Positions 18,432-28,905 of a stretch of 64,000 nt of DNA are shown piece after piece. The notes under the pieces are model-generated. The model saw nothing but the letters and a program-made list of their open reading frames with translations. It was not told the origin of the DNA and did no database searches. A program made the position numbers and the translations under genes. Numbering within the stretch: position 1 is the first letter of the stretch; each line of letters starts with the position of its first letter. Origin of the DNA: Loktanella sp. Alg231-35 (GTDB lineage: Bacteria > Pseudomonadota > Alphaproteobacteria > Rhodobacterales > Rhodobacteraceae); NCBI RefSeq assembly GCF_900143545.1, contig NZ_FREV01000001.1, positions 558,001-622,000 of the forward strand, in the 5' to 3' direction.

Positions 18432-18469
18432 GACGCCGACCTTTGCTGTGGAGGTCCAGCGTAGGGGAT

Positions 18470-18496
18470 GGGCGTAGCCTTGGACAGGCTACGCCC
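18470..18496 (-). terminator. 10-bp hairpin downstream of katG
   Basis: A perfect inverted repeat, GGGCGTAGCC and its complement with a 7-nt loop, lies 8 bases after the katG stop codon and before the next minus-strand gene. There is no long T-run after the stem. Most likely a terminator or 3' stabiliser for katG mRNA. Confidence 0.6.
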
Positions 18497-18503
18497 GATT
18501 TGT

Positions 18504-20798
<2,295 letters not shown>

Positions 20799-20829
20799 TT
20801 AGTTTAAGTTGCATTTTTGGATCATACCC

Positions 20830-20844
20830 ATAACTTCAAATTAT
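20830..20844. promoter_or_regulatory. LysR-type ATAA-N7-TTAT motif at the oxyR start
   Basis: ATAACTTCAAATTAT is an inverted repeat with T-N11-A geometry that overlaps the oxyR start codon, a position suited to autorepression. A second palindrome, CAAGCGCGCTTG at 20762-20773, lies in the katG-oxyR intergenic region. Neither matches the four-box E. coli OxyR consensus well, so binding by OxyR is an inference from position. Confidence 0.4.
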
Positions 20845-21742
20845 GAATAACCTTACACTAAAGCAGCTCCGCTATTTTGAAGCCCTGTCCCGCCACGGTC
20901 ATTTTGGCCGCGCCGCCGAGGCCTGCGCCATTTCGCAACCGGCTTTGTCGGTGCAGATCAAAGAGTTGGAGGAAGGGCTAGGTACACCCTTGTTTGAACG
21001 CGGTCCGCGCCATGTTCGTCTGACCGCATTTGGCGAAGACTGGGCGCTGCGGGTGCGCGAGATTTTGCGCGCAGTTGATGATCTTGGTGATATGGCACGT
21101 GCGGCGCAGGACGGTTTGGCCGGGCGGTTGCGCCTAGGTGTGATCCCAACCATCGCACCCTATCTTTTGCCGGGGCTCATTGCCTATCTGGGGCGCACCT
21201 ATCCAGAGCTTGATTTGCATGTGCGCGAAACGATGACGCCGCGCCTGATCGAGGAACTGGCGCGCGGTCAGATCGATGCAGCGATTGTGGCCCTGCCAGT
21301 GCATGAGCCGGGCTTTGAAGAGGTGCCGCTTTTTGAAGAGCCGCTGATGCTGGTGCGCCCTTTGGGCGAAGATGATCAGCCGGTGCCCACACCAGAAGGG
21401 TTGCGCGACATGCGTTTGCTGCTGCTTGAGGAAGGGCATTGTTTTCGCGATCAGGCACTGTCGTTTTGCCAGTTCGGGGCAGGGGCCACGCGTGAGGGTC
21501 TTGATGGCACGTCGCTTTCAACCCTTGTGCAGATGGTTGGGTCCGGCATCGGCGTGACCCTGATCCCACAAATGGCGGTGCGAGTTGAGACCCGTTCCGC
21601 CCCGGTGAGTGTCGGGCGATTTGCCAACCCCCAGCCGCAACGCACCGTGGGCATGATCTGGCGGAAAACCAATCCGCTGACGGGGCAGTTGCGCCAAGTG
21701 GCAGATGCGGTTCTGCGGGTTGGCCAATCTTTGCCGCTTTAA
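20843..21742 (+). CDS. oxyR: hydrogen peroxide-sensing LysR regulator OxyR
   Basis: 299-residue LysR-family regulator. The N-terminal winged HTH is typical (LKQLRYFEALSRHGHFGRAAEACAISQPALS). The redox pair is conserved as Cys200 in EEGHCFRDQ and Cys209 in LSFCQFG, matching E. coli Cys199 and Cys208, which separates OxyR from other LysR proteins. The divergent katG gene supports the call. Oxidation to a disulfide would convert it to an activator of katG; autoregulation is likely through the shared intergenic region. Confidence 0.94.
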   Translation: MNNLTLKQLRYFEALSRHGHFGRAAEACAISQPALSVQIKELEEGLGTPLFERGPRHVRLTAFGEDWALRVREILRAVDDLGDMARAAQDGLAGRLRLGVIPTIAPYLLPGLIAYLGRTYPELDLHVRETMTPRLIEELARGQIDAAIVALPVHEPGFEEVPLFEEPLMLVRPLGEDDQPVPTPEGLRDMRLLLLEEGHCFRDQALSFCQFGAGATREGLDGTSLSTLVQMVGSGIGVTLIPQMAVRVETRSAPVSVGRFANPQPQRTVGMIWRKTNPLTGQLRQVADAVLRVGQSLPL

Positions 21743-21840
21743 CGCGACCCGTCAGGTGGTGAAGCGCTGGTAACCTTTCGTTCATAAGTCTCCGATATCC
21801 CTCGATTACGGATTCGCTCAGCTATGAAAAAGGACGGCCA

Positions 21841-22164
21841 ATGAACCAGCTGAAGAAACTGTCGATTGCACTCTCGGCATTCGCGCTATCGGGCGCGTTA
21901 TCGGGGCCAGCGCAGGCGCTGACCAGTGTGCAGGTTTCAGAGATCCGCGCCTATGTTGAATTTGGTGATACCCAGGGGTTGCGGGCGTATTTGCTGCAGA
22001 ACCTCGATTCACTGGACAATAGTGAGCTGTCGGTGATGTTGCGCGACTTTGTATCGACCCCGCCGGAACAGACTTTGTTCACTAACATTGGCTTTCGCAA
22101 CGCGATGCCTGCAGAACTGCGTGATGTTGTTGAGCGGTCCAAGACGGACGCCTCACTCTATTGA
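21841..22164 (+). CDS. exported hypothetical protein, 107 residues
   Basis: Not recognised. A signal peptide is clear (positively charged MNQLKK, then a hydrophobic stretch ending GPAQA, cleavage near residue 26). The mature part of about 80 residues is acidic, helical in pattern and has no cysteines, with a segment EIRAYVEFGDTQGLRAYLLQN suggesting a small helical bundle. A ribosome site AAAGGAC lies just upstream. It sits alone between oxyR and the glycosyltransferase cluster. It is probably periplasmic. Confidence 0.7.
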   Translation: MNQLKKLSIALSAFALSGALSGPAQALTSVQVSEIRAYVEFGDTQGLRAYLLQNLDSLDNSELSVMLRDFVSTPPEQTLFTNIGFRNAMPAELRDVVERSKTDASLY

Positions 22165-22183
22165 ATTTGCAGTGCAAACTTAC

Positions 22184-22275
22184 TGCCATCTTGAAACAGG
22201 ATGGCATCGCTTGGTGTAGACTGCCGCGCGGTTCCACATGAACCGCAAAGACTGAACGCAAGGTGAAACCTTGCG
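22184..22275 (+). promoter_or_regulatory. three consecutive hairpins upstream of the glycosyltransferase cluster
   Basis: Stem 1 is 22184-22206 (10 bp with one G-T pair, AAA loop). Stem 2 is 22228-22246 (GCGGTTC and complement, 5-nt loop). Stem 3 is 22257-22275 (CGCAAGGT and complement, GAA loop). A strong AAGGAGG ribosome site follows at 22284 with the ATG at 22297. Stem 1 may terminate transcription of the upstream gene; stems 2 and 3 would be in the leader of the glycosyltransferase mRNA. No known riboswitch class is recognised. Confidence 0.5.
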
Positions 22276-22296
22276 CACTGATCAAGGAGGACCAGA

Positions 22297-23385
22297 ATGG
22301 TCCAACCCAACCGGCAAAAGCTGACCCTGGTCATTGACCCGCGCTTTAGCGGCGGAACCTCCGCCGCTGTCGCGCGCGAGATTTATGCACTGGCACCGTT
22401 TTGCGATCTCAACGTTGTTGCGATTTCCTCGAAGCTCTTCAAGGGGCGGCATGTCCATGAAAGGATTGCTGAGGCTTGCGAAGATACCGCCACGCCATTG
22501 GTCTGGGACCCTGCCTTTGTCTCTGCAGACCTGATTGCGCTGCATAACCCCAGCTTCCTGAAATTTGACGATGCGCTGAACACGCGGCTGGTCTGTGACC
22601 GGCTGTTTGTCGTCTGCCACGAAAACCTGCTGCGCCCGGATGGGCCGGAAGGTTTTGATGTGAGGCATTGTCTTGGGCTGATAGCGGATCAGGCTCTGGC
22701 ACGGGCGAAATATCTGTCACCCGTCTCCGGTTGGAACCGCAAGACTGTCACCCAATGGCTGAGCGAAAACGGCGGGCCTTGGCAGATCGCACCGTGTGAC
22801 TGGACGAACATCTGTGACTTTCAGATGAAAGCGCCATGCAATGCGCCACAAGACCGCCGGGGCCGGCACTCGCGTCCCGGATTGGAGAAGTTTCCGCCGC
22901 TCTGTGATCTTGAGCAGATGTTCCCGCCAAGCTCCCAATCTGTGCGCATGCTGGGTGCCGACAACCTGATCGGAGAAGCGGTACCCCAGCATTGGGATTT
23001 GCTGCCCTTTGGCGCTGAGGACGTCGATGACTTTCTTCAACCCATCGACTTTTTCATCTACTACACACACCCCTTTTGGCAGGAGAGCTTTGGTCGCGTG
23101 ATTGCCGAAGCCCTTGCCGCAGGCAAGGTTGTTATTGCAGCGGCCCCCACAGCGACGACATTCGCGGATGGTGTCATTGCAGCCGCCCCTGAAGAGGTGG
23201 ACGGCATTGTTGCCGCGCTTATCGCCACGCCCCAAGACTATCACACGCAGGTGGCGCGGGGACAGGCGGCGCTGTCGGCCTTTGGTGTCACCGCCTTTCA
23301 GGACAGGTTTGCGGAACTTCTGACCCTCACAGAAAAGAAAACCACGTCAAACACACGGATGGAGACCCTCTATGATCTTTTGTGA
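22297..23385 (+). CDS. GT-B fold glycosyltransferase (GT4-like)
   Basis: 362-residue cytoplasmic protein. It opens with LTLVIDPRFSGGTSAAVAREIYAL, resembling the glycine-rich loop of GT4 glycosyltransferases. The C-terminal half contains DFFIYYTHPFWQESFGRVIAEALAAGKVVIAA, the conserved E-x7-E acceptor or donor phosphate motif of GT4. A central stretch (residues ~180-210) is unusually basic and proline-rich. It overlaps the next gene by 14 bases, so the cluster is read as one unit. The sugar donor and acceptor cannot be deduced. The AAGGAGG site and start are unambiguous. Confidence 0.8.
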   Translation: MVQPNRQKLTLVIDPRFSGGTSAAVAREIYALAPFCDLNVVAISSKLFKGRHVHERIAEACEDTATPLVWDPAFVSADLIALHNPSFLKFDDALNTRLVCDRLFVVCHENLLRPDGPEGFDVRHCLGLIADQALARAKYLSPVSGWNRKTVTQWLSENGGPWQIAPCDWTNICDFQMKAPCNAPQDRRGRHSRPGLEKFPPLCDLEQMFPPSSQSVRMLGADNLIGEAVPQHWDLLPFGAEDVDDFLQPIDFFIYYTHPFWQESFGRVIAEALAAGKVVIAAAPTATTFADGVIAAAPEEVDGIVAALIATPQDYHTQVARGQAALSAFGVTAFQDRFAELLTLTEKKTTSNTRMETLYDLL

Positions 23386-25396
23386 AGCTGGCGGGCAAGA
23401 TGCCGACGCCACTGACGAACTGGCGATTTTTGTATCGCACCTGCGGGCGCATGACATCCCCGCCATTGTACCCGCATCGCTGGTCCCTCAGCAAATGTCG
23501 GCTGCACATCAGTTTGATCTGGCTGCATTCCTGTCGGACGCGTTGCCGACCGAGGACGACCACCTGGTGTTGCTTGATGCTGACAAAATTGATGCTGCGC
23601 GGGCCAATAGGTTACGTGGCTTCGCCAAGGGGAAGGCAATTCGGAGCATAGGATTTGGTCAATTCGACCGGCGCCAGGATGAAATCACGGTTGCGTCTCG
23701 TCTGGCTTTTGCCTTGAACCGCGAACCCCTATTGCTGGAACCAAATGCGGTTCCGGCCCTGCCAGCCGCAAAGATGCCGATATTTGCGGCACCCGCAACC
23801 AAGAGCCGCCGCAGCAAGCCCCGTATCGGGCTGTTTTTTCCTGATCTGAAAGCTCAGAATATCCGGTCCGAACTGCGCGCACTGAGCTTAACACAGGATT
23901 TTGCGATTGAGATCGTCACTGGTGGCGCGGAAAAGAAGGCATGGATCGATGCCGATGGTTATAATGTGCCCACTTGGCATCCGGGCGAGTTGTTGCCTCG
24001 TGCCTTTGCCGCCCGATTTGACGGCGCTGTCTTCTTTGGCAAACCCGTTAGTTGGCCGCGCTTGCAGATGATCATTGCCAATCTGACGGCCCAAGGGGCG
24101 CCATTGATCGACGGGACCGTTGATCGGGCGTGGCACAATCAAGCAAATGAATTCATCGCAGGCCCTTCGGACCTGCGTAACCTGCCGCATTGGATGACGC
24201 AAAGCATCCTGCCCAATATGGCGCGCATTGCGGATGATCTGGCGCATACGACCCTGCAGCGTGCTGTCACCCTGCCACCAGCGCTGGCCAAACTGCGTGC
24301 CCCCAAAAACCCGCCACAAAAACCAAATCGCAATGAACCGCGTTCGGTTCTGTTCGTGCCGACCAACGGCGTGGGGCTTGGTCACGCAAAAAGATGCAGT
24401 CTGGTGGCAGATGCGATGCGCGAGAATGTGACACCACAGTTTGCAGCCTTTCCGTCATGCGTTGGTATGTTGAACGCTTCAGGCTTTGATACGATGCCAC
24501 TTGTTAGCCGCGCGGCTGACCGGGCACCGCATGACAATGACGTGGTGAATGCGGTGCGCCTCTCTGTTCTTGCGCGACAAAGTGCGGTGACGGTCTTTGA
24601 TGGCGGCTATGTCTTTGACAGCGTTATGCGCGCCGCCGCTGACAATGGCCGCACCAGTGTCTGGATCAGGCGTGGTCTGTGGCAGGCAAGCCAGAACAAT
24701 CAAGTGGCGCTTGACCGCCAAAAGGCATTCTCTCGGATTATTGTGCCTTGCGAAGCCTTTGATGAACTTAACGCAGTTGAGGAACGGGCTACCGATATCA
24801 AATACGTCGGCCCAATTGTGCAGCGGGTCGAACCGGATCAGGCAGAGATGACCCGGCTGCGTGATGGGCTGGCGCTGGATGGTCGCCGACTTGTTGTCAC
24901 GATGTTGCGTGGTGGTGTCGCCGCAGACAGACGCGCGCAGATCAACGCAATTTGCGCCCATCTGTCGACGCGCGAGGACATCCTGCATTTGCTGGTGGTC
25001 TGGCCCACTGCAACGACCGATCCGGGATGGTTTCAATATCCCAACACCCGTGTGGTGCAATCCATTCACGCCAGCGTTCTGATCCCGCTTGCGGATCTCT
25101 TTATTTCGGCCATTGGCTATAACTCTTTTCACGAGGCGATTTATGCCAAGGTGCCGACGATTTTTGTCCCACAGATGGCGAGCTTCATGGATGATCAACG
25201 TGCCCGCGGCAAGGCGGCCGCTGATCGGGAACTGGCGGTCCTTGTCGAACCTTGGGAACTGCTCAGCCTCACCCAAACCATTGATCAGTGTTTGGGCGAA
25301 TGGGCCGAGGCGTTGCGCGAGAACTTGCGCGGCATCAACCTGCCCGAACCCGGTACAAAGGCCGCCGCACAGCATATCCTGGAGATGGTCGAATGA
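23372..25396 (+). CDS. MurG/GT28-like glycosyltransferase with N-terminal extension
   Basis: 674-residue protein with three parts. Residues 1-130 are a small alpha/beta domain not recognised. Residues ~150-310 (KPRIGLFFPDL onward) look like a second Rossmann-like unit. From residue ~325 a GT-B domain begins with RSVLFVPTNGVGLGHAKRC, the glycine-rich loop of MurG and GT28 enzymes, and ends with LADLFISAIGYNSFHEAIYAKVPTIFVPQ, the nucleotide-sugar binding C-terminal motif. It is much longer than MurG (~360), so it is not the peptidoglycan enzyme. It overlaps both neighbours. Confidence 0.75.
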   Translation: MIFCEAGGQDADATDELAIFVSHLRAHDIPAIVPASLVPQQMSAAHQFDLAAFLSDALPTEDDHLVLLDADKIDAARANRLRGFAKGKAIRSIGFGQFDRRQDEITVASRLAFALNREPLLLEPNAVPALPAAKMPIFAAPATKSRRSKPRIGLFFPDLKAQNIRSELRALSLTQDFAIEIVTGGAEKKAWIDADGYNVPTWHPGELLPRAFAARFDGAVFFGKPVSWPRLQMIIANLTAQGAPLIDGTVDRAWHNQANEFIAGPSDLRNLPHWMTQSILPNMARIADDLAHTTLQRAVTLPPALAKLRAPKNPPQKPNRNEPRSVLFVPTNGVGLGHAKRCSLVADAMRENVTPQFAAFPSCVGMLNASGFDTMPLVSRAADRAPHDNDVVNAVRLSVLARQSAVTVFDGGYVFDSVMRAAADNGRTSVWIRRGLWQASQNNQVALDRQKAFSRIIVPCEAFDELNAVEERATDIKYVGPIVQRVEPDQAEMTRLRDGLALDGRRLVVTMLRGGVAADRRAQINAICAHLSTREDILHLLVVWPTATTDPGWFQYPNTRVVQSIHASVLIPLADLFISAIGYNSFHEAIYAKVPTIFVPQMASFMDDQRARGKAAADRELAVLVEPWELLSLTQTIDQCLGEWAEALRENLRGINLPEPGTKAAAQHILEMVE

Positions 25397-25860
25397 TCAC
25401 ATCGCACAGAACGGACGAAAGCTTTTTGGCCGACAAATCTGCACAGGCCTGGTCAGAACGGCTGATGCGCACGTCGACGTCTTGCCCGGCAAACATCGAC
25501 ATCTTGCTGGCCCCTGCCAATCCGCTTGCTGCACATAAGGCGGGCAAGGCTATCTTTCCCCAGCTTGATGCACAGCAACTGCAGCGTACCTTGGGGCCGG
25601 ACGCACGCCCCGCCATAGGTGTCTTACTGGATGACGCCGAGGCGCGCCTGGATGATGCAAGCACCAGTTTGATGGCAACACGCTATGCCTCTCTCGCGAT
25701 TGAGAAAGAGTGTGAGGTCATCATTCTGTCGCATCAAAGCAATGCGGGATTTGAGCGATTTGGCTTTCGGGTGGAACGTATCGCGGGCAAGACAGCGGCT
25801 GAACAGAATGACTGTATCGCACAGATACGTCAGTTCTGGGGGCTTGAGATCATGATTTGA
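25393..25860 (+). CDS. unrecognised 155-residue protein, third gene of the glycosyltransferase cluster
   Basis: Function unknown. The ATG overlaps the stop of the preceding glycosyltransferase gene (ATGA), so it is translationally coupled and almost certainly functionally linked. No signal peptide or membrane helix is seen. The C-terminal part (CEVIILSHQSNAGFERFG followed by FRVERIAG) has an alpha/beta character. It could be a glycosyltransferase accessory subunit or a small sugar-modifying enzyme; nothing in the sequence decides this. Confidence 0.7.
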   Translation: MITSHRTDESFLADKSAQAWSERLMRTSTSCPANIDILLAPANPLAAHKAGKAIFPQLDAQQLQRTLGPDARPAIGVLLDDAEARLDDASTSLMATRYASLAIEKECEVIILSHQSNAGFERFGFRVERIAGKTAAEQNDCIAQIRQFWGLEIMI

Positions 25861-25901
25861 GGCCGGGATGGGATCGGGCAACATGTCTTCTAAACACCGT
25901 T

Positions 25902-28337
25902 CTATGCACGCATCCGCGCAAATTCAGGGTCATAGGGTGATGCTGCGATCACTTCAACGTTGACCAGTTCGCCGCAGAGATCCAACTGCAACACCGTCCC
26001 GATATCGGTGAACTTTGGATCCATGAACGCATAAGCAAGGTTCATCTTCACCCGGTGCCCCCAATCACCAGAGGTGATCGTGCCCACAACATTCCCATCG
26101 TTGAGAAGCGATGCCCCACCGTGTGCCGGTGCGTGGTCGGCATCGACGTTCAGCGTGACAAGCTGTTGCTCTGGGCCCCGTGCCATCCGTTTTGCCAAGG
26201 CGTCTTTGCCGATGAATTCGCCCTTTTCCATATTCACGAACCGGGTCAATCCGGTCTCGAACGGGTCACGTTCGGTGATCAAATCGGCTTTCCAATGCGG
26301 GAACCCTTTTTCCAAGCGCATCGCATCCACAGCGCGCGCGCCGAAAAGCTGCAAATCATCCGCCTTCCCGGCCTCGCGCAGCGCGAGGTAGGCCGCATAA
26401 AGTGCAGCATTTGGTACGTGGATTTCATAGGCCAGCTCTCCGGAGAAGCTGATACCCATCACCGTGGCGGGGACAAACCCGATGAAACACTCGCGGACGC
26501 TGAGCCACGGAAACGCGTCTTTGGACCAGTCACCGCGCGCGCAGGCGGATAGAACTTCGCGTGATTTTGGTCCGGCCAGCACCAGTATAGTCTGGTCATT
26601 GGTCAGGCCACGCAGTTGGACATCTTCATTGGCACGCAGATGTGCTGTAAGCCAATCCATATCGTGAAATTCGCTGGCCGCGGCAGAGCCGTACCAGACC
26701 CGGTCCGGTCCACGGTCGCTGGCAGGCAGATTGGCGATTGTTGCCTCACCTTTCACCATGCCGTCGTGATTGAGCAGATACCCCAGCCCGACGCGCCCAG
26801 CGCGTTTGGTGACATTGCCGCAGAACATCCGGTCGAGAAAACTGTGCCTGTCTGCTCCAGTGACCTCAATCCGGTTGAACCCATTCACCTCGGCCAGTCC
26901 GACGTTGGTTTGCACGTTGCGGACTTCGGCGGCGATCAAGTCGAAGGTTTCATCGAAATTGAAACTGAGCGTGGGGTGAAAATCCGGCGCGGGTTTGATG
27001 TAATCGACACGCTCCCACCCGTTCACGACGGTGAATTCGGCACCTTCGGCGGCCATGATTGGGGTAAGCGGTGTTGTTTTCGCGGGGCGCCCGGCAGGGC
27101 GGTGTTCATGCGGGAAGTGGAAGCGGAATTCGTTTTGGTAGTCCTCAATCGCCTTGAGCGCGGTCAGTTCGACATTGGCATGTCCGGTGAACCGGCGCGG
27201 ATCAAGGCACCATGTGTCATAGCAGGCCTCACCATGGACAATCTGCTGCGCGAGCAGCCAGCCATGTCCGCCGCCTTCACCGACACCGGCCCGCAGGCCG
27301 ATGATGCAAAAGGCGTTGCGTTTGCCGGGGATAGGCCCGACCAATGGCGCACCATCGATCGTATAGGTGATGGGGCCGTTTACGACCCGTTTGATCCCCG
27401 CTTCGGTCAGTGCGGGCATGCGGGCGAATGCCCCTTCGAGCACATCCATCACACGGTCCAGATCGTCAGGGCACAGGTCATTGGCAAAGCTGGGGCTGAT
27501 CCCATCCATGCCCCAGGTTTTGCAATCCTGTTCATAGAAACCGACCAGCAGCCCGTCCTTTTCCTGCCGGCAATAATAGTCCGAGATCGGGCAGCGCAGC
27601 AGCGGCATCCGGTGCCCGGCCTCTTTGATCGCGGGGATGTCTTCTGTCACGAAATATTGGTGCTCCATCGACGCAACGGGGTGGTGGACCCCCATCATTG
27701 CACCCACTTCGTTTACCCGGTAACCGCAGGCGTTAACCACGATATCGGCGTCAATATTGCCCTTATCGGTTTCCACCAGCCAGGTGTCGTCATCGCGTTG
27801 CTTAAGGCCGGTGACGGAGGTGTGCCGATAGATCTCGGCCCCTGCTTTGCGGGCGTGAAAGGCCAGCGCCTGGCATAATTGGGCAGGGTCAATGTCACCG
27901 TCTTCGCCATCCCAAAGCCCACCCAGCAGGTTATCGGTTGAGATAAGCGGATGGCGCTTGGCACATTCTGCCGCATCGATCACCTCGAATTCGACGCCCA
28001 TGCCCCGCGCCATAGAGGAGAAATGCCGGTAGCCTTGCATTTGCGCTTCGGTGTTGGCCAGCCGTATGCCGCCATCGCCATGGTGGTAGCCCACCGGGTA
28101 TTCCGGGTCGTCGCGCAGCTTCTTGTAAAGCGCGATGGAGTGGGTTTTCAGCCCCACCATCGTCTGGTTCATCCCAAAGTTGGTGACCTGCGCCGCAGAG
28201 TGCCAGGTTGTCCCGGAAGTGAGTTCATCCCGCTCGATCAGGACCACATCGGTCCAGCCTTCCTCTGTCAGATGATAGAGAGCTGAACAGCCCGCGATGC
28301 CCCCGCCAATGACAACGACTTTGGTTCTGGTTTTCAT
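25902..28337 (-). CDS. FAD-dependent dimethylglycine/sarcosine dehydrogenase-like protein (DAO + GcvT)
   Basis: 811-residue two-part enzyme. Residues 1-~370 are a DAO flavin domain with VVVIGGGIAGCSALYHL and SGTTWHSAAQ; the His in this motif is the covalent FAD attachment site in dimethylglycine enzymes. A short FAO_M linker precedes a GcvT tetrahydrofolate-binding domain (~430-700) and a GcvT C-terminal domain to the end. Such proteins oxidatively demethylate N-methyl amino acids and pass the one-carbon unit to folate. The Roseobacter clade has many paralogues with different substrates, so the exact substrate is open. A TRAP transporter operon follows upstream on the same strand and may import it. 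Confidence 0.85.
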   Translation of the reverse strand: MKTRTKVVVIGGGIAGCSALYHLTEEGWTDVVLIERDELTSGTTWHSAAQVTNFGMNQTMVGLKTHSIALYKKLRDDPEYPVGYHHGDGGIRLANTEAQMQGYRHFSSMARGMGVEFEVIDAAECAKRHPLISTDNLLGGLWDGEDGDIDPAQLCQALAFHARKAGAEIYRHTSVTGLKQRDDDTWLVETDKGNIDADIVVNACGYRVNEVGAMMGVHHPVASMEHQYFVTEDIPAIKEAGHRMPLLRCPISDYYCRQEKDGLLVGFYEQDCKTWGMDGISPSFANDLCPDDLDRVMDVLEGAFARMPALTEAGIKRVVNGPITYTIDGAPLVGPIPGKRNAFCIIGLRAGVGEGGGHGWLLAQQIVHGEACYDTWCLDPRRFTGHANVELTALKAIEDYQNEFRFHFPHEHRPAGRPAKTTPLTPIMAAEGAEFTVVNGWERVDYIKPAPDFHPTLSFNFDETFDLIAAEVRNVQTNVGLAEVNGFNRIEVTGADRHSFLDRMFCGNVTKRAGRVGLGYLLNHDGMVKGEATIANLPASDRGPDRVWYGSAAASEFHDMDWLTAHLRANEDVQLRGLTNDQTILVLAGPKSREVLSACARGDWSKDAFPWLSVRECFIGFVPATVMGISFSGELAYEIHVPNAALYAAYLALREAGKADDLQLFGARAVDAMRLEKGFPHWKADLITERDPFETGLTRFVNMEKGEFIGKDALAKRMARGPEQQLVTLNVDADHAPAHGGASLLNDGNVVGTITSGDWGHRVKMNLAYAFMDPKFTDIGTVLQLDLCGELVNVEVIAASPYDPEFARMRA

Positions 28338-28473
28338 GGCGCGCCTCTCGCTCTGATGCCGAGTGGCCGGGCGGCAAACGCCCCTGTCATCGCAGCATAG
28401 TGTTACTGCGACACTGGAGTGAAAAAATACCGCCCCTGCAAGTTAAATGATACGCACTGACAGGAAACAGCGC

Positions 28474-28905
28474 CTACCGCACCACGTAGACCGAGCAATT
28501 CGAATGCCTTACGACGCGTGCCGCGTTTGGCCCCAAAAGATAATCTTTGAAATCAGGCTTATGTGCGCCAATGACAATCAGGCTCGATTTCGTCTGTTCG
28601 GCTAGCTTGATGATCTCTTCATAGGCCGTACCAGTCGCCACGATGTGACGGACGTTTTCGTTGGCTTCTTTGCCGATGGTTGCACCGACAAGTTCGTTCA
28701 GCTTTTTTTTGGAAGATGCCACCAGCTTGTCATGGTGATCGCTTTCAAAAAAGCTACCCACCATGCTTTTGCCGTAGTCCGGCACCACGGTGACCACATC
28801 CAACGGTGCCCCTTCAAGGTCGGCCAGTTTCTTGGCGGCCAAGATCACGACGTTATCGTGATCAGCATCGGTGATGTCGATTGCGCATAAGACAGTTCCG
28901 GTCAT
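28474..28905 (-). CDS. universal stress protein (UspA family) of the TRAP operon
   Basis: 143-residue UspA-fold protein. It begins VLCAIDITDADH and carries the ATP-binding signature near the end (LIVIGAHKPDFKDYLLGPNAARVVRHSNCSVYVVR, matching the G-x2-G-x9-G-[ST] pattern in part). The ATG overlaps the stop of the TRAP permease gene. A USP in this position is known for the ectoine TRAP system TeaABC (TeaD), where it modulates transport, so a regulatory role in the transporter is the best inference. Confidence 0.9.
   Translation of the reverse strand: MTGTVLCAIDITDADHDNVVILAAKKLADLEGAPLDVVTVVPDYGKSMVGSFFESDHHDKLVASSKKKLNELVGATIGKEANENVRHIVATGTAYEEIIKLAEQTKSSLIVIGAHKPDFKDYLLGPNAARVVRHSNCSVYVVR

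Noticed and set aside
26616..27878. 420-residue plus-strand frame
   Set aside because: Antisense to the DMGDH-like oxidase, whose full-length domains on the minus strand are clear.
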